Origin: Typhlomys cinereus
Taxonomy: Eukaryota; Chordata; Mammalia; Rodentia; Platacanthomyidae
Length of the DNA: 64,000 nt
NCBI GenBank assembly: GCA_023101885.1
Contig: JALPQD010000206.1
Span: forward strand, 1 to 64,000
Direction: 5' to 3'
In this document: in pieces, positions 48,080 through 58,572 of the stretch
Position numbering within the stretch: the stretch's first letter is position 1
Layout of the letters: each line of letters starts with the position of its first letter
The notes under the pieces: model-generated
Seen by the model: the letters and a program-made list of their open reading frames with translations, nothing else
Told to the model about the DNA's origin: nothing
Database searches by the model: none
Made by a program: the position numbers and the translations under genes

Positions 48080-48146
48080 TGACAGGTAATAAGCACCCAA
48101 AGAATATTTTGTTATCAGTATCTCTTTCCAACCACAGAAACCATAC
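48080..48146. repeat. inverted repeat, right arm (probable source)
   Basis: Lies in otherwise unassigned sequence and reads TGACAGGTAATAAGCACCCA at its start. It is the likely template of the insert at 47,780 because that copy disrupts a SINE while this one disrupts nothing visible. Confidence 0.9.
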
Positions 48147-50029
48147 TCTATGTTTTCTGCCTATTTCTGACTATCAGCCAGATTCCCCAAATGCCTAAAA
48201 CCCCTTGGAAGTCCTAGGTACTCATTAGAAAACAGCATGTCTTAGGAGGAAGAAGATGGTTTTGCCCTGAAGGGCATCATCACAGTGTGGTCGGATACCA
48301 CACTTGGTTGAGCTCTAAAGCCACATGGGAAGCAGTCAACAGACACAACCCTGGCTGGTGGAGGGCCAGGAAACTATGTGAACAGAAATACAGTTCAAAT
48401 GTCATTTGTATTTTTCTGAAAGGAAAAAACTTGGGAATGGTCTAATCAGTAGCTTCAATTCTCCCTGGGGTTGGTGGGCAGAAGAGGGCAATGATGCTCT
48501 CTGGTGTCCCACTGGTATAGTCATACCCAGCTGTTGGAACCTACAGGAAGACAGATTTCCATTTAACGATGTGTAACATAGTCCCAAGAAGCCAGAATAG
48601 ACTATGTGGTAATGAGGTTCCCTCCAGTACCAGGATCAAAGTAGAAGCCATTGTTGGGTTCAGGCACTCAAAGGGTATCTGGTGGAAATAGCTTCACTGG
48701 GAACCTTGAGGTTTCACCATCCCCAAAGTGCAGGCCAATAACAGCTTGACCTCTGCAGAGAACCAACTAATGGAAGGTGGTGCTTGGGATGCCGAGTGAT
48801 GAAACGAAAATCTCATTCCTTGATTTAAAAATAAAAAAAGGGATAGAAGGCTGAAAGGAATTGTAACCATGAGCTTTCCATGAAGGACGGACGTAGCCCT
48901 GGCTTCTGACCTACTGGTGCTCTTTGAAACCCTTCTTGGAATAAGGCCTCAGCCTGAAACATTAGGGATTTCTGCCTGTGCTGGAAATGTCTCACGTATT
49001 AAACGGTCTCTCTGGCCCATGATATCTGGAAGGATTCGATTCTCTGCTTCTCAGACGGACCATCCAAGCACACACGAGAAGCTAGGGGAGTTTTCCCATA
49101 CTCCTACCTCTCCTTCATACCAATCAGCAGTCCAATGTCTGGATTTACATTCAGATTCCCAGGCCCTTGATTATAAATAAAGTCTGGCAGGACCAGGCAG
49201 GAAGAATCCTTACCGGTCTCCCTGTGGGTGGGTTCTCCCATCTGTTTGCACCCAGCCATTCTCTGTATTCTGTCTCTCTGTGTTCTTTTCTCCACTTTTC
49301 CATTTCTCAGCCCAAGGACAGCTTCATGGACCACCAAGTGAGATGTGGTAAACTTAGAGAAGCTTTTAAGACAGAATAATGGCCAGAAGAGAGGTGTCTT
49401 CCCCGCCCCACCCTTTTGCTAAAGAGGGGGCTTTTTTAGATCCCTTTCTGACTTAACTTTGAAATTGCACTCACCTTTAGAAAGCTCTTTGGTTTCTTCT
49501 CATCCCACCCCTCCCATATATTCCATTGCAAAAGGCCTTACTGTTTATGAATTAGAAGATGTCAGCTAAAAAACTCTAGCTATTATGATTCACTGTGTCA
49601 TAATAATTCTCTCCACTTGTGGGAGGCTGTCGGTGGCGATGCAGGTGGATAAGGCCTGGAAGGCCAAGTGTTTCCAACACACCCAGCCACGGTGCTGGAC
49701 GTGCTTCTAGACTCATGCTCAGGGACCGACCACGAACAAAGCAGATTTATTTGCCTATCAATCACTTCATGAGAAGAAATCTCCCCCAGGGTGCTGGCTC
49801 ACGGCCAGGCTTCCCCAACACAGAGGAATAGGCTCATTGTTCCCATTAAAAGCTTTGCTTGGCTGCCCCCCATTCCTCCCACCCTTGCATGTACTGTGAA
49901 AGTGATGTGGGCCAGGTCGAACCTAGGGACATAAAGTGCTGTCATGTCATTAACTGACCACGCCCCTTGATTGAGCACCCTAACTTGGGTACTGCACTGT
50001 CTGAAACAAATCTCACTTTGGAAACACAG
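48147..50029. other. 1.9 kb unassigned between the two genes
   Basis: Mixed composition with no recognised repeat over most of its length, and no exon with clear splice sites. It may be single-copy sequence. Confidence 0.4.
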
Positions 50030-50183
50030 TATCAGTTGTGTGGCCTTGGGTTATGTCTTATCCCTTCTGTATCTCAATTTTCTCATTTGTCAAATGAGTA
50101 TATGAATAGTATCCACTCAATAGGGTTACTGTAAAGATACATGACTTAACACAGGTGAAGAATTTAGAGGGGTGTCACACACA
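50030..50183 (+). mobile_element. MIR, plus strand
   Basis: GTTGTGTGGCCTTGGGTTAT, ATCTCAATTTTCTCATTTGT, CAATAGGGTTACTGTAAAGA, GAATTTAGAGGGGTGTCAC follow the MIR 3' two-thirds in order. Confidence 0.85.
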
Positions 50184-50944
50184 GCAAATGCAGAATGTCT
50201 AATTGTGCATTATTTCCTAAAACAAACATTCTAGATACAGCGCCAGGGCAGAATGGTGTCTGAGTCCTTTGACGCTGCAGGGTTGTGGCTGTCAGGTTAA
50301 ATGGTACTGTACTAGCACTTCCTGGGAAAATAAGCCTCTTAGATGTCTCTCTCACCCTGAAGGTCAATCTGTACTTTACCATGACAGAATAATTAGAAGG
50401 GGGAAGATGAGATCAGAGGGGAGGCTGGAATGTAAGACAAGGTGTAAGATGCTTTGATTAGAAAATCCGGTTCGTTTCTGTCCATCCCACAGGTTACACT
50501 GTGACCTAACGGCACACAGGAAGGGAAGATGGGATGCAGAACAAGTCAAGGAAGCAGCCCAAGGAAAAGTCAGAGATGGTGAATAGAACAATCCCCAGGG
50601 ACAGAAATAGGAGATGAAACGTAGACCGGAGAGAGAACATTTCATTGCCCCAATACTGGGGAAGGGTTGGGAAATTTTCAGAACATAGAGGAGACAGAAT
50701 ACTTTGCAGCCATGATACTTACCTCTGGGGAAATTATTCAGTCATATGAGAGAAAACATATATGCTATTGTAATTTTTTTTAAAAAATTTTTTTAAGGTT
50801 TTCTAAATACAGTTGGATAACATCTGTAGAAAAGGAATGTATGTTTCTCTGGGCTGAGAAGACTATATGAAAGCTAAGCTTGGCTTCAGTAAGTACATGT
50901 GATATTGCCATGGTTGACACAATTATATCTGGCCCAAAATTTGT
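50184..50944. other. no gene or repeat recognised
   Basis: About 760 bp without a supported feature. Confidence 0.4.
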
Positions 50945-51245
50945 TTAAAAATCCTACTTTCCAAAGGACCGCAGGAGACGGGGGTCTTCAAAATGTGATT
51001 AGGTCATAGAGGCAGAGCTCCAAGAGTGGAATGGCAAGAAAAAGGAACACATCATCCCTTCTGATGTATAAAGATTCAGAGAAAAGGTATCTGCAAATCG
51101 GGAAATAGTTTCAGAACACACAAGTAGCTATTGCTGGCATTCTGATCTTAGATTTCCCAGGGTCCCAAACCGGGAAAAGCAGGTGCTAGTGTTTATAAGC
51201 AGCACAGTCAATGGTACTTTGTTATAGCAGCCTGAACAGGCTAAG
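50945..51245 (+). mobile_element. MLT1-type MaLR LTR, plus strand
   Basis: AAATGTGATTAGGTCATAGAGG, TCTGCAAATCGGGAAATAG, CTGGCATTCTGATCTTAGAT TTCCCAG, and the end TACTTTGTTATAGCAGCCTG AACAGGCTAAGA are MLT1 landmarks. No internal genes. Confidence 0.88.
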
Positions 51246-51764
51246 AAGAACATCAATAAGTACTGTATGTTTACTTTTCTGCTTCCATGAAAGTGAATCA
51301 AAGATAAAGAAACTGGCTCTGAAATAAAAATTGAACTTTAGCATAATTTCCCCATGATTTTTTTTAAAAAAAGATGAATGAGAGATGGATAGAAAGATTA
51401 ATGGAGATCAGATTGCTACAGTTTTTGAATTCCAGGATTTAAGAATGTGATCTGTGGGAAGCTACTTGCATGCCCAGAGTTATTTCAGGACATAATTGAC
51501 AGAGAGATAGGAAGGAGATGAGTGGGAAGATTCTGGGGTGAGAAGCTAACTGAGGGTGAGAGACTAAGACCCCTCCTTTCCACTCTGCCTACCTTTCCAC
51601 AGTTAGAGCAGTACAGCTCCTTCAGCCCACCCCATTTCGGCATCCATCACCCTTCACCATCATTTGAATGCAGTGATTGCAAAGGCAGTATAAATCCTTA
51701 AGTAATCTTTCACTCAAAAACAAAAATCTGTCGTAGTGAAAACTGTGGTCTTCCAAAGTTATTT
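51246..51764. other. no gene or repeat recognised
   Basis: About 520 bp without a supported feature. Confidence 0.4.
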
Positions 51765-51985
51765 AAATCAGGAGTCAGTTTTTTTTTTTTTTTTTTTTAC
51801 TCAAGAACCATGTTGTCAATTTTTTTTAGACTCTAAGGGCTATTCTATCTGATAAGATTGCAAAACTCTGCTACTGCAGAAAGAAGTCATAGACAATATA
51901 TAAAGGGTGTGGTTGTTCCCATAAAACTTTATTTACAAAAATAGCCTGGGGGAGGCAGATTTGACCCATGGTCATAAAACAACAG
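51765..51985 (+). mobile_element. old DNA-transposon relic (hAT-type, name uncertain)
   Basis: GACTCTAAGGGCTATTCTAT, CATAGACAATATATAAAGGG, CCCATAAAACTTTATTTACA and GGCAGATTTGACCCATGGTC follow a common mammalian non-autonomous element that I know but cannot name with certainty. A poly(T) at 51,780-51,799 lies inside. Confidence 0.5.
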
Positions 51986-52189
51986 CTAGCATTATTTCAC
52001 CTAGAAAATAATTCTGTAGTTCCTCTGTGCTTCTAAAGTCTCTCTGATTCCCTCCCCCAAGACACTTCCCATGTGGGTACAGCACCATCCCCACCCCTAC
52101 TGGCGACAGGAAGCACTACCCATCAGGGTATTGAAGGGCGATTATCTCTGAAGCAATAACGAGCAAAGCCTGGTGTTACAGTGAAGGGA

Positions 52190-52390
52190 TATTGGAGTTA
52201 GACCTAGGGTGGAAACTTCCTCCTGTCTACAAAGACCTTACCCACAGCACACAAGCTGTCCGAGCCTCTAATTTCCTCCTGGGTGAAATGGCAATGACAG
52301 GCAAAGCTTACAGAGCTACTGTGAGGATTCGAGGTATGTAGAGCACCGGTCCTAATGCTCTGCATGCAGCAGGCCTCGGTAATAGTAGTT
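52190..52390 (+). mobile_element. MIR, plus strand
   Basis: GGAGTTAGACCTAGGGTGGA, GCCTCTAATTTCCTCCTGGG, GCTACTGTGAGGATTCGAGG and a CACCGGTCCTAATGCTCTGC end follow MIR. It may fall in a longer SLC44A1 3'UTR. Confidence 0.7.
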
Positions 52391-52574
52391 ATTAACCCAC
52401 ATCAGTCTATAAATAGCAGAATCGAAGAGACTGAGTGCAGAGAATTCCTGTGTGGATCCGGACTTCAGGACAGCACAGTCAGTAAATAAGAAGCACGGCC
52501 AGTCGTTCAAGCACAAGGCCAGAAGAGAAAGCAACACAAGTTTGGAGACAGGGCTGCAAGGTGCATTACTAGCA

Positions 52575-52772
52575 AATGCTTCTGATTAATCATTTATTAG
52601 CCAGTCCTCACTGCAGCAAATCCACTTGATCCGTGGGTAGCTGGGGAACCTTGTCGCTGGCTTCCCGTGAAGTAATAAGATCTGCTGTTGCTCCCAGACT
52701 CAACAGCTGGCGAGTGGGAGAGGCTGGGTAAACATCTCCTCTGAGTCCGTTCTTCTGAGCTCAGGAGACCAG
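52575..52772 (-). other. SLC44A1: probable SLC44A1 3'UTR (short form)
   Basis: Minus-strand sequence after the LRKR stop, running to an AATAAA about 175 nt downstream. A longer 3'UTR using a later signal (for example another AATAAA on the minus strand near 51,930) cannot be excluded. The end given is the expected cleavage zone, not a mapped site. Confidence 0.45.
52593..52598 (-). terminator. candidate polyadenylation signal AATAAA
   Basis: AATAAA on the minus strand, about 175 nt after the putative SLC44A1 stop. A GU-rich stretch (CTTGTGTTGC) follows about 50-60 nt later, a usual arrangement for cleavage. Confidence 0.45.
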
Positions 52773-52787
52773 TCACCTTTTCCTCAG
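52773..52787 (-). CDS. SLC44A1: SLC44A1 alternative terminal coding exon (LRKR-stop)
   Basis: The minus strand reads TGTTTGTTTTCCAG (acceptor, 52,788-52,801), then CTG AGG AAA AGG TGA, i.e. L-R-K-R-stop. One isoform of choline transporter-like protein 1 (SLC44A1/CTL1) ends ...ELKPMLKKR as I recall it, and the last codons come from a separate phase-0 exon; the window matches with one K-to-R change. The transporter is a multi-pass membrane protein with a cytosolic C-terminus, so this exon would encode a short basic tail. Gene order supports the call: SLC44A1 is the immediate upstream, same-strand neighbour of FSD1L in other mammals (from memory). Only 15 coding bases are present, so identity is inferred from splice site, residues and synteny together. 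The preceding exon (...RELKPM) was not seen to the right and is probably beyond 64,000. Confidence 0.65.
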   Translation of the reverse strand: MRKR

Positions 52788-52926
52788 CTGGAAAACAAAC
52801 ACATCAAGAGAATGAGAGCTTCCCTCTAGGGAGCAAGGCACAACCAGAAGCCATCGATAACTCCAGATAGATAATGTGGCATAATCTTTAGATATTAGGA
52901 AATGTTAAAAAGGCTGAGCACTTGGG

Positions 52927-52936
52927 TGCGCGCGCG

Positions 52937-52974
<38 letters not shown>
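52927..52974. repeat. (CG)n(CA)n alternating purine-pyrimidine run
   Basis: TGCGCG... then CACACA..., 48 bp of strict alternation, about half CG and half CA. This is the sequence type most prone to Z-DNA. It is 140 bp upstream of the SLC44A1 terminal-exon acceptor. Confidence 0.95.
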
Positions 52975-52975
<1 letters not shown>

Positions 52976-52984
52976 CTGCATGCC

Positions 52985-53205
52985 CAGGCATTTGAGAGAG
53001 CCTGGATTCAAATCCTGATTCTACTCCTTTATCAGTAGTGATTCTGAGTTTGTGAGCAAGCTATTTAACCTTTGCGCTTACATTTCCCCGAGTACCAAAT
53101 GAAGAGAAAAATGGCACCTTTCTTAAGGTTGTTGTGAATGAATTAAATGAAGTATTATACTGCCTGAGATCTGGTAAGGACATGGTAAGGAATGCTGGAT
53201 TTGGA
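52985..53205 (+). mobile_element. MIR, plus strand
   Basis: GAGCCTGGATTCAAATCCTG, GTGAGCAAGCTATTTAACCT, TAAGGTTGTTGTGAATGAAT and CTGCCTGAGATCTGGTAAGG match MIR in order. Confidence 0.85.
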
Positions 53206-53410
53206 TTTTCTGCCATTGGGATTGGTATTATTTTTGGCAAGAAATACTTTTAGAATAGAACTATAAGTCAAATTCAAAGTTAATCTTACAAATCTGGTTC
53301 TATTGTACTCTCAGTCTGAAGTTCAAATGAAAGCTTGGATTTTTCACACAAGAACAATGGGCTTTCCCACAGTTTGGTTCAGATAGTGACTGAGTAAATG
53401 GACTGAAAAA

Positions 53411-53564
53411 CCTTTCTTTTCCTCCTCTTCCTCTTCTTCTTCCTCTTGTTCCTTCTCCTTCTTTCCCTTCTCTTCCACCTCCTTTTCCTTCTTTTCCTTC
53501 TTTTTTCTTTTTCCTCCTTTTTCTTCTTCTTTTCTTTCTCTTTTTATTCTTCTCCCCCCCCCAA
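53411..53564. repeat. polypyrimidine (CTT/CCT)n tract
   Basis: About 150 bp almost purely C and T, ending in an 8-C run. The reverse strand reads as a long glutamate/lysine frame, which is only low complexity. Confidence 0.93.
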
Positions 53565-54534
53565 ACTGGTGACTGATTGACCCTAAGGCCATTGGCATGA
53601 TGGGCAAAACAATAGAATTATTACTGAGCTACAGAACCAACCTTGATAATATTGTTCTGAAAAGGACATCCTTAGTCACACTGAAATATTTAAAATGGAA
53701 GGGTATAGCTGTATTCACATTATTTTCAAAAAAGAGGAAATGCATATTTTGTGTGCATGTATGTGTGTGTGTGTGTAGAAGGGGAGAGAAAGAATGCAGA
53801 TGAAGTAAATGTATAACAACATGTAATGAGATGTTCTATATATCATCTTTACTTTTTTTTCACCTTGATATACTACAGCATCTTTTCTTTACACAATGAT
53901 GCATTGCTGGAGCCTAATGTTCCTGCTTAATAGTGGAAAATCAAAATTTATTGTTATCTTTTATGCAGTGATTACAAAAAAACTTTACATAAATTAATAG
54001 CCCAAATAAATTTATAGCTGTAAATTTATACCAACACTCCTAACTCAAGGCAAGTACCAACCGCCCTGGTGAGGAGGGAAAACACTAGAGGAGAAACTGG
54101 CTTTTAAGGCTTGAACTTTCCCGCCCTCTTCCACCAGCAAGACAGAGTGACAACTGGCTCAGCAAACCCTGGGACAGTCAGTTCTGCGTTAATACCCTGT
54201 ACAGGTTGCTGCGCCTGGCTCATGTCTGCCAGGCTGGGGATTTCTCTTCCATAGTAAAGCTCTCTTCAATCACCAAGTAACGGAGCCACATGGACTAAGG
54301 ATTTAAACCAAGATATGCACAGGGTTTTCAACATATACCAAGGGTCAGATAATTTGAATACAAGGTGAAAAGTCAGCAGCATGTTCCATGATTCAGTGCC
54401 GATATCAGATACAGGCTTCAAGGACAAAGATCTCTTTCCGGAGGCTTTGTTCAGATTCATGAGGCTAGCGTGAGGTGTGTACACTTGCCAAGGCAAACCG
54501 ACACTTGGGAATCAACTCACACTGCAGATGTCAG
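53565..54534. other. no gene or repeat recognised
   Basis: About 970 bp between the polypyrimidine tract and the actin pseudogene. No supported feature. Confidence 0.4.
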
Positions 54535-55455
54535 ACACCTGCTCAGTCTGTCTGTGGAGGGATCCTGCTCTTTATTGGTCCACATCTGCTGGAAGGCAGG
54601 GAGCGATGAAAGAAGGAGTACTTGAGCTCTGGAGGAGCAAATGACCTTGGCCTTCATCCTGCTGGGAGCCAGGACTATGACCTCCTTCTACATCCCATCG
54701 GCAATGCGTAGGTTCATGGCGGTGCCACCGACAGCACTGTGTTGACATACGGGACCTTACAGTTGACCACATCATACTTCAAGCTGGAGTTGACAGTGGT
54801 CTCATGGACATCACAATACTCCATAGCCAGGAAGAAGGGCTGGAAAAGCACTTCTGGACATTGGAGCCACTGATTGCCAATGGCGATCCACCTAAGGAAG
54901 AGGAGGATGCGGCATGGCCTTTTCTCTCTCTGAGTCCTAGGCAACAAAGCACAGCTTTTCCTCGATGCTGCATCCGATCTCCCACTCAGCTATGCTGCTG
55001 AAGCTGCAGACCAGATACGAGATAGTCTATCAGGTTCTTGTCAACCAGGTCCTGACCCAAGATGGCACAAGGAAGGGTATATCCTTCATAGATGGGCACA
55101 GTATGTGTGACCCTGTTGCCAGTGTCTTTGATGATGTCAGTGGTGTGCCTAGAAGCCTACAGGAACTGCATGATCTGAATGGCTATGTAGGTGACTGGGG
55201 GGTTGAAGGTCTCGAACAAGGACTGTGTTATCTATTAGCTTTGGAGTTCACTGAAGCCTTGGTCAGCAGCACCTTGGGCCATGGTCAATGGGATACTTCA
55301 GGGTCATCTCAGCCTCACTGCTCATGTAGAAGCCCTACTTTTCCTTACTCATGCCCGCCATGATGTTCTGTGTCAGGGGTCTGGCAGTGGAGGAGAACTC
55401 AGCCTTGGGGACACCATTGCCGGCAGAGTCTGATGAGTGAAGTGATTATTTTTCC
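54535..55455 (-). pseudogene. processed actin pseudogene, decayed
   Basis: The minus strand, read through frameshifts and stops, follows an actin from near its N-terminus to its C-terminus with no introns. Recognisable blocks in order are SDSAGNGVPKAEF (like DNGSGxxKAGF), NIMAGM (VMVGM), [65 protein letters not shown], a serine-rich AASSSS segment, and LPAFQQMWTNKEQDPS (TFQQMWISKQEYDESGPS). Part of subdomain 1-2 (after KYPIDHG) is shortened. Several in-frame stops and indels make it non-coding. Lack of introns means retrotransposition. It lies in the presumed SLC44A1 last intron, on the same strand as that gene. I cannot tell which actin paralogue was the parent. Confidence 0.9.
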
Positions 55456-55604
55456 CATTGCAAATGTCTCAGAGAAGGACAGGGGGACGGAACAATGAGA
55501 AGACATGAGTGAGACCACTTGGGTGTAGTCTTTATTCTACAACCTTGTAAAAAGGTTGAAGTCATTCCTTAGTAAGTCTTTCTTCTTTTCTCTTTTTCTG
55601 GATA

Positions 55605-55903
55605 TGTGGTACACATATTGTGCATGCATGTCCATGGAGACCTGAAGTTCATGTCTAGAATCTTCTTTGATTGATCTTCTGCCTCATTCATTAAACCAGC
55701 ATTTCTCAAACAAGCCTGGTCTTTCCACTGTGGCAGTGCCACTAGCTAGCTTGCTTCAGGAATCCCCTGTCTATACCTTCCAAAGCTGGAGTTACAGCTG
55801 GGTCTCTTTACCCATTCAGTATTTGCCAGAGTTCCAGAGATCTGAGTTCCAGTCCTCTTTCTTACACAATCAGTGCTTTAACTGCTGAGTCGTCTCTTTA
55901 ATC
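55605..55903 (-). mobile_element. B4-like SINE, minus strand
   Basis: CATGCATGTCCATGGAGACC, AAGCCTGGTCTTTCCACTGT, AGAGATCTGAGTTCCAGTCC and antisense head GTGCTTTAACTGCTGAGTCGTC. Confidence 0.7.
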
Positions 55904-55914
55904 CTTTTAAGTGT

Positions 55915-55944
55915 TTTTAATAAACTTTATTTATCAATTCATTC

Positions 55945-55992
<48 letters not shown>

Positions 55993-56225
55993 AGAGGGCA
56001 CTGTGTGTCCCTGTGGAGCACCAAGGGTGACTTCGGGAACCATGCTGGATTGTTTCTACCTTCTTCTTGCTTCGCTTCGAGATTTCCCAGGCTCTGTACA
56101 CCAGGGCTGGAAGTGCAGGCCGGAGCCATTTCCGCCTGGCGTTTTTATGTGGTAGCTGGAATCTGAATTCAGGACCTTCTGCTTTCGAGGCAGAGTCTTA
56201 ACCCTTGAGCCATTTCTCTAGTGCA
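55915..56225 (-). mobile_element. SINE-A, full length, minus strand
   Basis: AATAAACTTTATTTATCAAT tail, TG run 55,947-55,991, CAGAGGGCACTGTGTGTCCC, CAAGGGTGACTTCGGGAACC, GTTTTTATGTGGTAGCTGGA and antisense head AACCCTTGAGCCATTTCTCT. The best SINE-A reference in the window. Confidence 0.95.
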
Positions 56226-56574
56226 AGTTTTTAGTGTTGGGCATATGTTTGTCTAGGCCCAAAGTTTGATCCACAGTACTGAACAGAAAGGAAATTAAAA
56301 AAAGTAAGTCCTCATTAGGACAGGCCGATGAAAGAAAACATCAGGCAAACACAGGGCTGCTGCAGGAAAGCAGAAGTGAGAAGCTAGTTCGAGCCACAAC
56401 ACGTAGGAGAGTTTGGACTCAGAATCAAGAAATAAGAAGTTGCTCTGTGATTGAAACATCTAATGGTATTGGATAAAAATCTCCTGATAGACCTGTCTCT
56501 ATCACAGACTCTGCCCATCCGCAGAATTGTCGTGTGAGACATTGCTTAAAGCCCTCCCATACATTTCATTTAGC

Positions 56575-56665
56575 ACTGGTGGGACAGCTCAGTGGGTAAG
56601 GCACCTGCTTACAAACCTGGAGGCCAAAGTGTGATCCCTGGAAACCCACATGGTACATGTGAATG

Positions 56666-56702
<37 letters not shown>

Positions 56703-56705
56703 TAT
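56575..56705 (+). mobile_element. B2-like SINE head with (CT)n, plus strand
   Basis: CTGGTGGGACAGCTCAGTGG, GTAAGGCACCTGCTTACAAA, GATCCCTGGAAACCCACATG, then a CT run 56,667-56,698 and an AT-rich tail. Confidence 0.8.
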
Positions 56706-57639
56706 TTATTTTAAAAGTTTTATTTTAGAGCCTGAGTCGAGATTTTAGCATCTTTTTCCAGTTACTGGCTGTTTGCTGATGTTCTTTCTCAGATTTCTTC
56801 CCAACTGCAATCAATGCATCTTGCAAATGGAAGCTAGAAAAAAACACCACTTTCAATAAATCCATGCCTTACTCAAGAGATGACAAGAGTTCCTGTCCCC
56901 TGGGACAGCTCAACCGAACTTTGCTGCTTCATCAGTTCCATGTTTTGTGACTTTCTATATTGTGATTTTGCAGTTTCAGCTTTCATGATTTTTTTTCCTA
57001 CTACCGGAAACAACAGTTCCTATAATTAGACTGATCTGACACTGGCTGGTAATTAGGGACATGTGGCAGGGAGACTAGATATGCTGTGATTTGTCTGAGA
57101 TGGAGATAAAGAATTTTTACTCTAATTTTAATTTAAAATGTTATTTTAGAATAGTTTTAAGTTTACAAAAAAAGCTACAAAATAATAAACACTTCAGTAC
57201 CTCATCCACATGTCCCCTATGGTTACATCTTAGAACACTGTAACATATTCTTGACAATTGCTGAATCAATATTAGTGGACAGCTATTTGCTGCAAACTGT
57301 ACTTCAGATTCCTTAATTTTCCCTCATTTTCCTTTCTGTTCCAGGCATTCAGGAAACTGCTATCACATGTATCTTTCCTATAGTTAAATATAAAAATACT
57401 TAAAGAATCAAATGCTATCCTTAAAAAAAATTGTCCAATCTGATTAAGATTTGACATGACACTTGGATACTGTAGCGTTCCCACTACTCTTGAAATGGAA
57501 AGGTCCACTATGTAATCTAGCCCATGATAAGGATGAATAGGAACCTTCATCCTAAGTATTGTATACCTTGGGAAGCAGGAAAAATAAACTTTCCCAGACT
57601 CATACTTCAAGACTCCACCTGAATAGCTCTCTTGCAAAA
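56706..57639. other. no gene; possible ancient L1 3' sequence at 57,115-57,290
   Basis: TTTTAAGTTTACAAAAAAAGC, CACTTCAGTACCTCATCCAC and CATATTCTTGACAATTGCTG look like an old L1M-class 3' end. Weak. The rest is unassigned. Confidence 0.35.
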
Positions 57640-58400
57640 GTTTTACTTTCTATATGGTTAAAAAGACTGAGGGATCTGGGATAGGAGGTAAGGGAGGGAC
57701 AAATAACACTAAGGGTGTAAGATAACTCCACCTGCAAACCTACTAATTTGTCATTTTGTTTAAAAATACAACAAAACAAAAAAGTTGTAAAGGAGATAAC
57801 CTACAGAGAAGGTGAGAAAAGGAATGGTAGAAAGTACCTTGAGACATACCTTCCAGAAGGTGATTAAAACAAAACTCTCAGTACCAAGTGTGGGCTAGGT
57901 CCATATAAATCATTGGTCAAGGATGTCCCAAAAACACCTAAATTAATATGAGTTATTGGCACCGTTCTTGATTATCCACCAAACCTAATGGCAAAACCCC
58001 ATTGCTCAAGAGATCACATACTTTGGACATGGCAAAAATCAAGCTAGAACTAACCTGGAAGCTTCTGCCCTGTCTAGCTTTCACAGGAGAAGATGTACTT
58101 CAGGCTGCTGGGGAATGAAAACCAACAGTCTTACCCAGTTATGAATCCTATGGGCTACAAGAAGAACCAGTCTAGCAAGATGTGTTCATTGGCATAATAG
58201 TGGCATAACTGTTATGGGGGTAACCAACCACTTCTCACAGGGATTCAAGGCCTACTACACAGGAGGGAACTTAGGCTTGATACTGTTAACCACACTATGA
58301 ACCTGCAGATGGAGAGTTTATAGGCTGTAGGGGAGAACCTACTACTATTGTTTTACTAAAAGGAGACTATCAAATTGCCTTTTAAATAGTTGTCTTTAAG
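57640..58400 (+). mobile_element. LINE-1 3'UTR fragment, plus strand
   Basis: GGCATAATAGTGGCATAACTG, TTATGGGGGTAACCAACCAC, TTCAAGGCCTACTACACAGG and TGATACTGTTAACC are typical of the region after ORF2 in older rodent L1 families. No poly(A) end was resolved. Confidence 0.6.
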
Positions 58401-58499
58401 CCCATTGATCCATGCATCTTTTAGCCTTCATCCTGAAGCTTCTTTTTGGATTCACCCTACCAACTAAGCCCCAACTCCAGCCACTTGCTTTAAGAATTT

Positions 58500-58541
58500 G
58501 TTTTTGGAAGATTTATTTATTTATATACAAGAGAGAATGTC

Positions 58542-58572
<31 letters not shown>

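Noticed and set aside
53344..53607. Glutamate/lysine-rich 87-codon frame
   Set aside because: It is the complement of the polypyrimidine tract, low complexity only.
54965..55363. 132-codon plus-strand frame
   Set aside because: It is the antisense shadow of the actin pseudogene.
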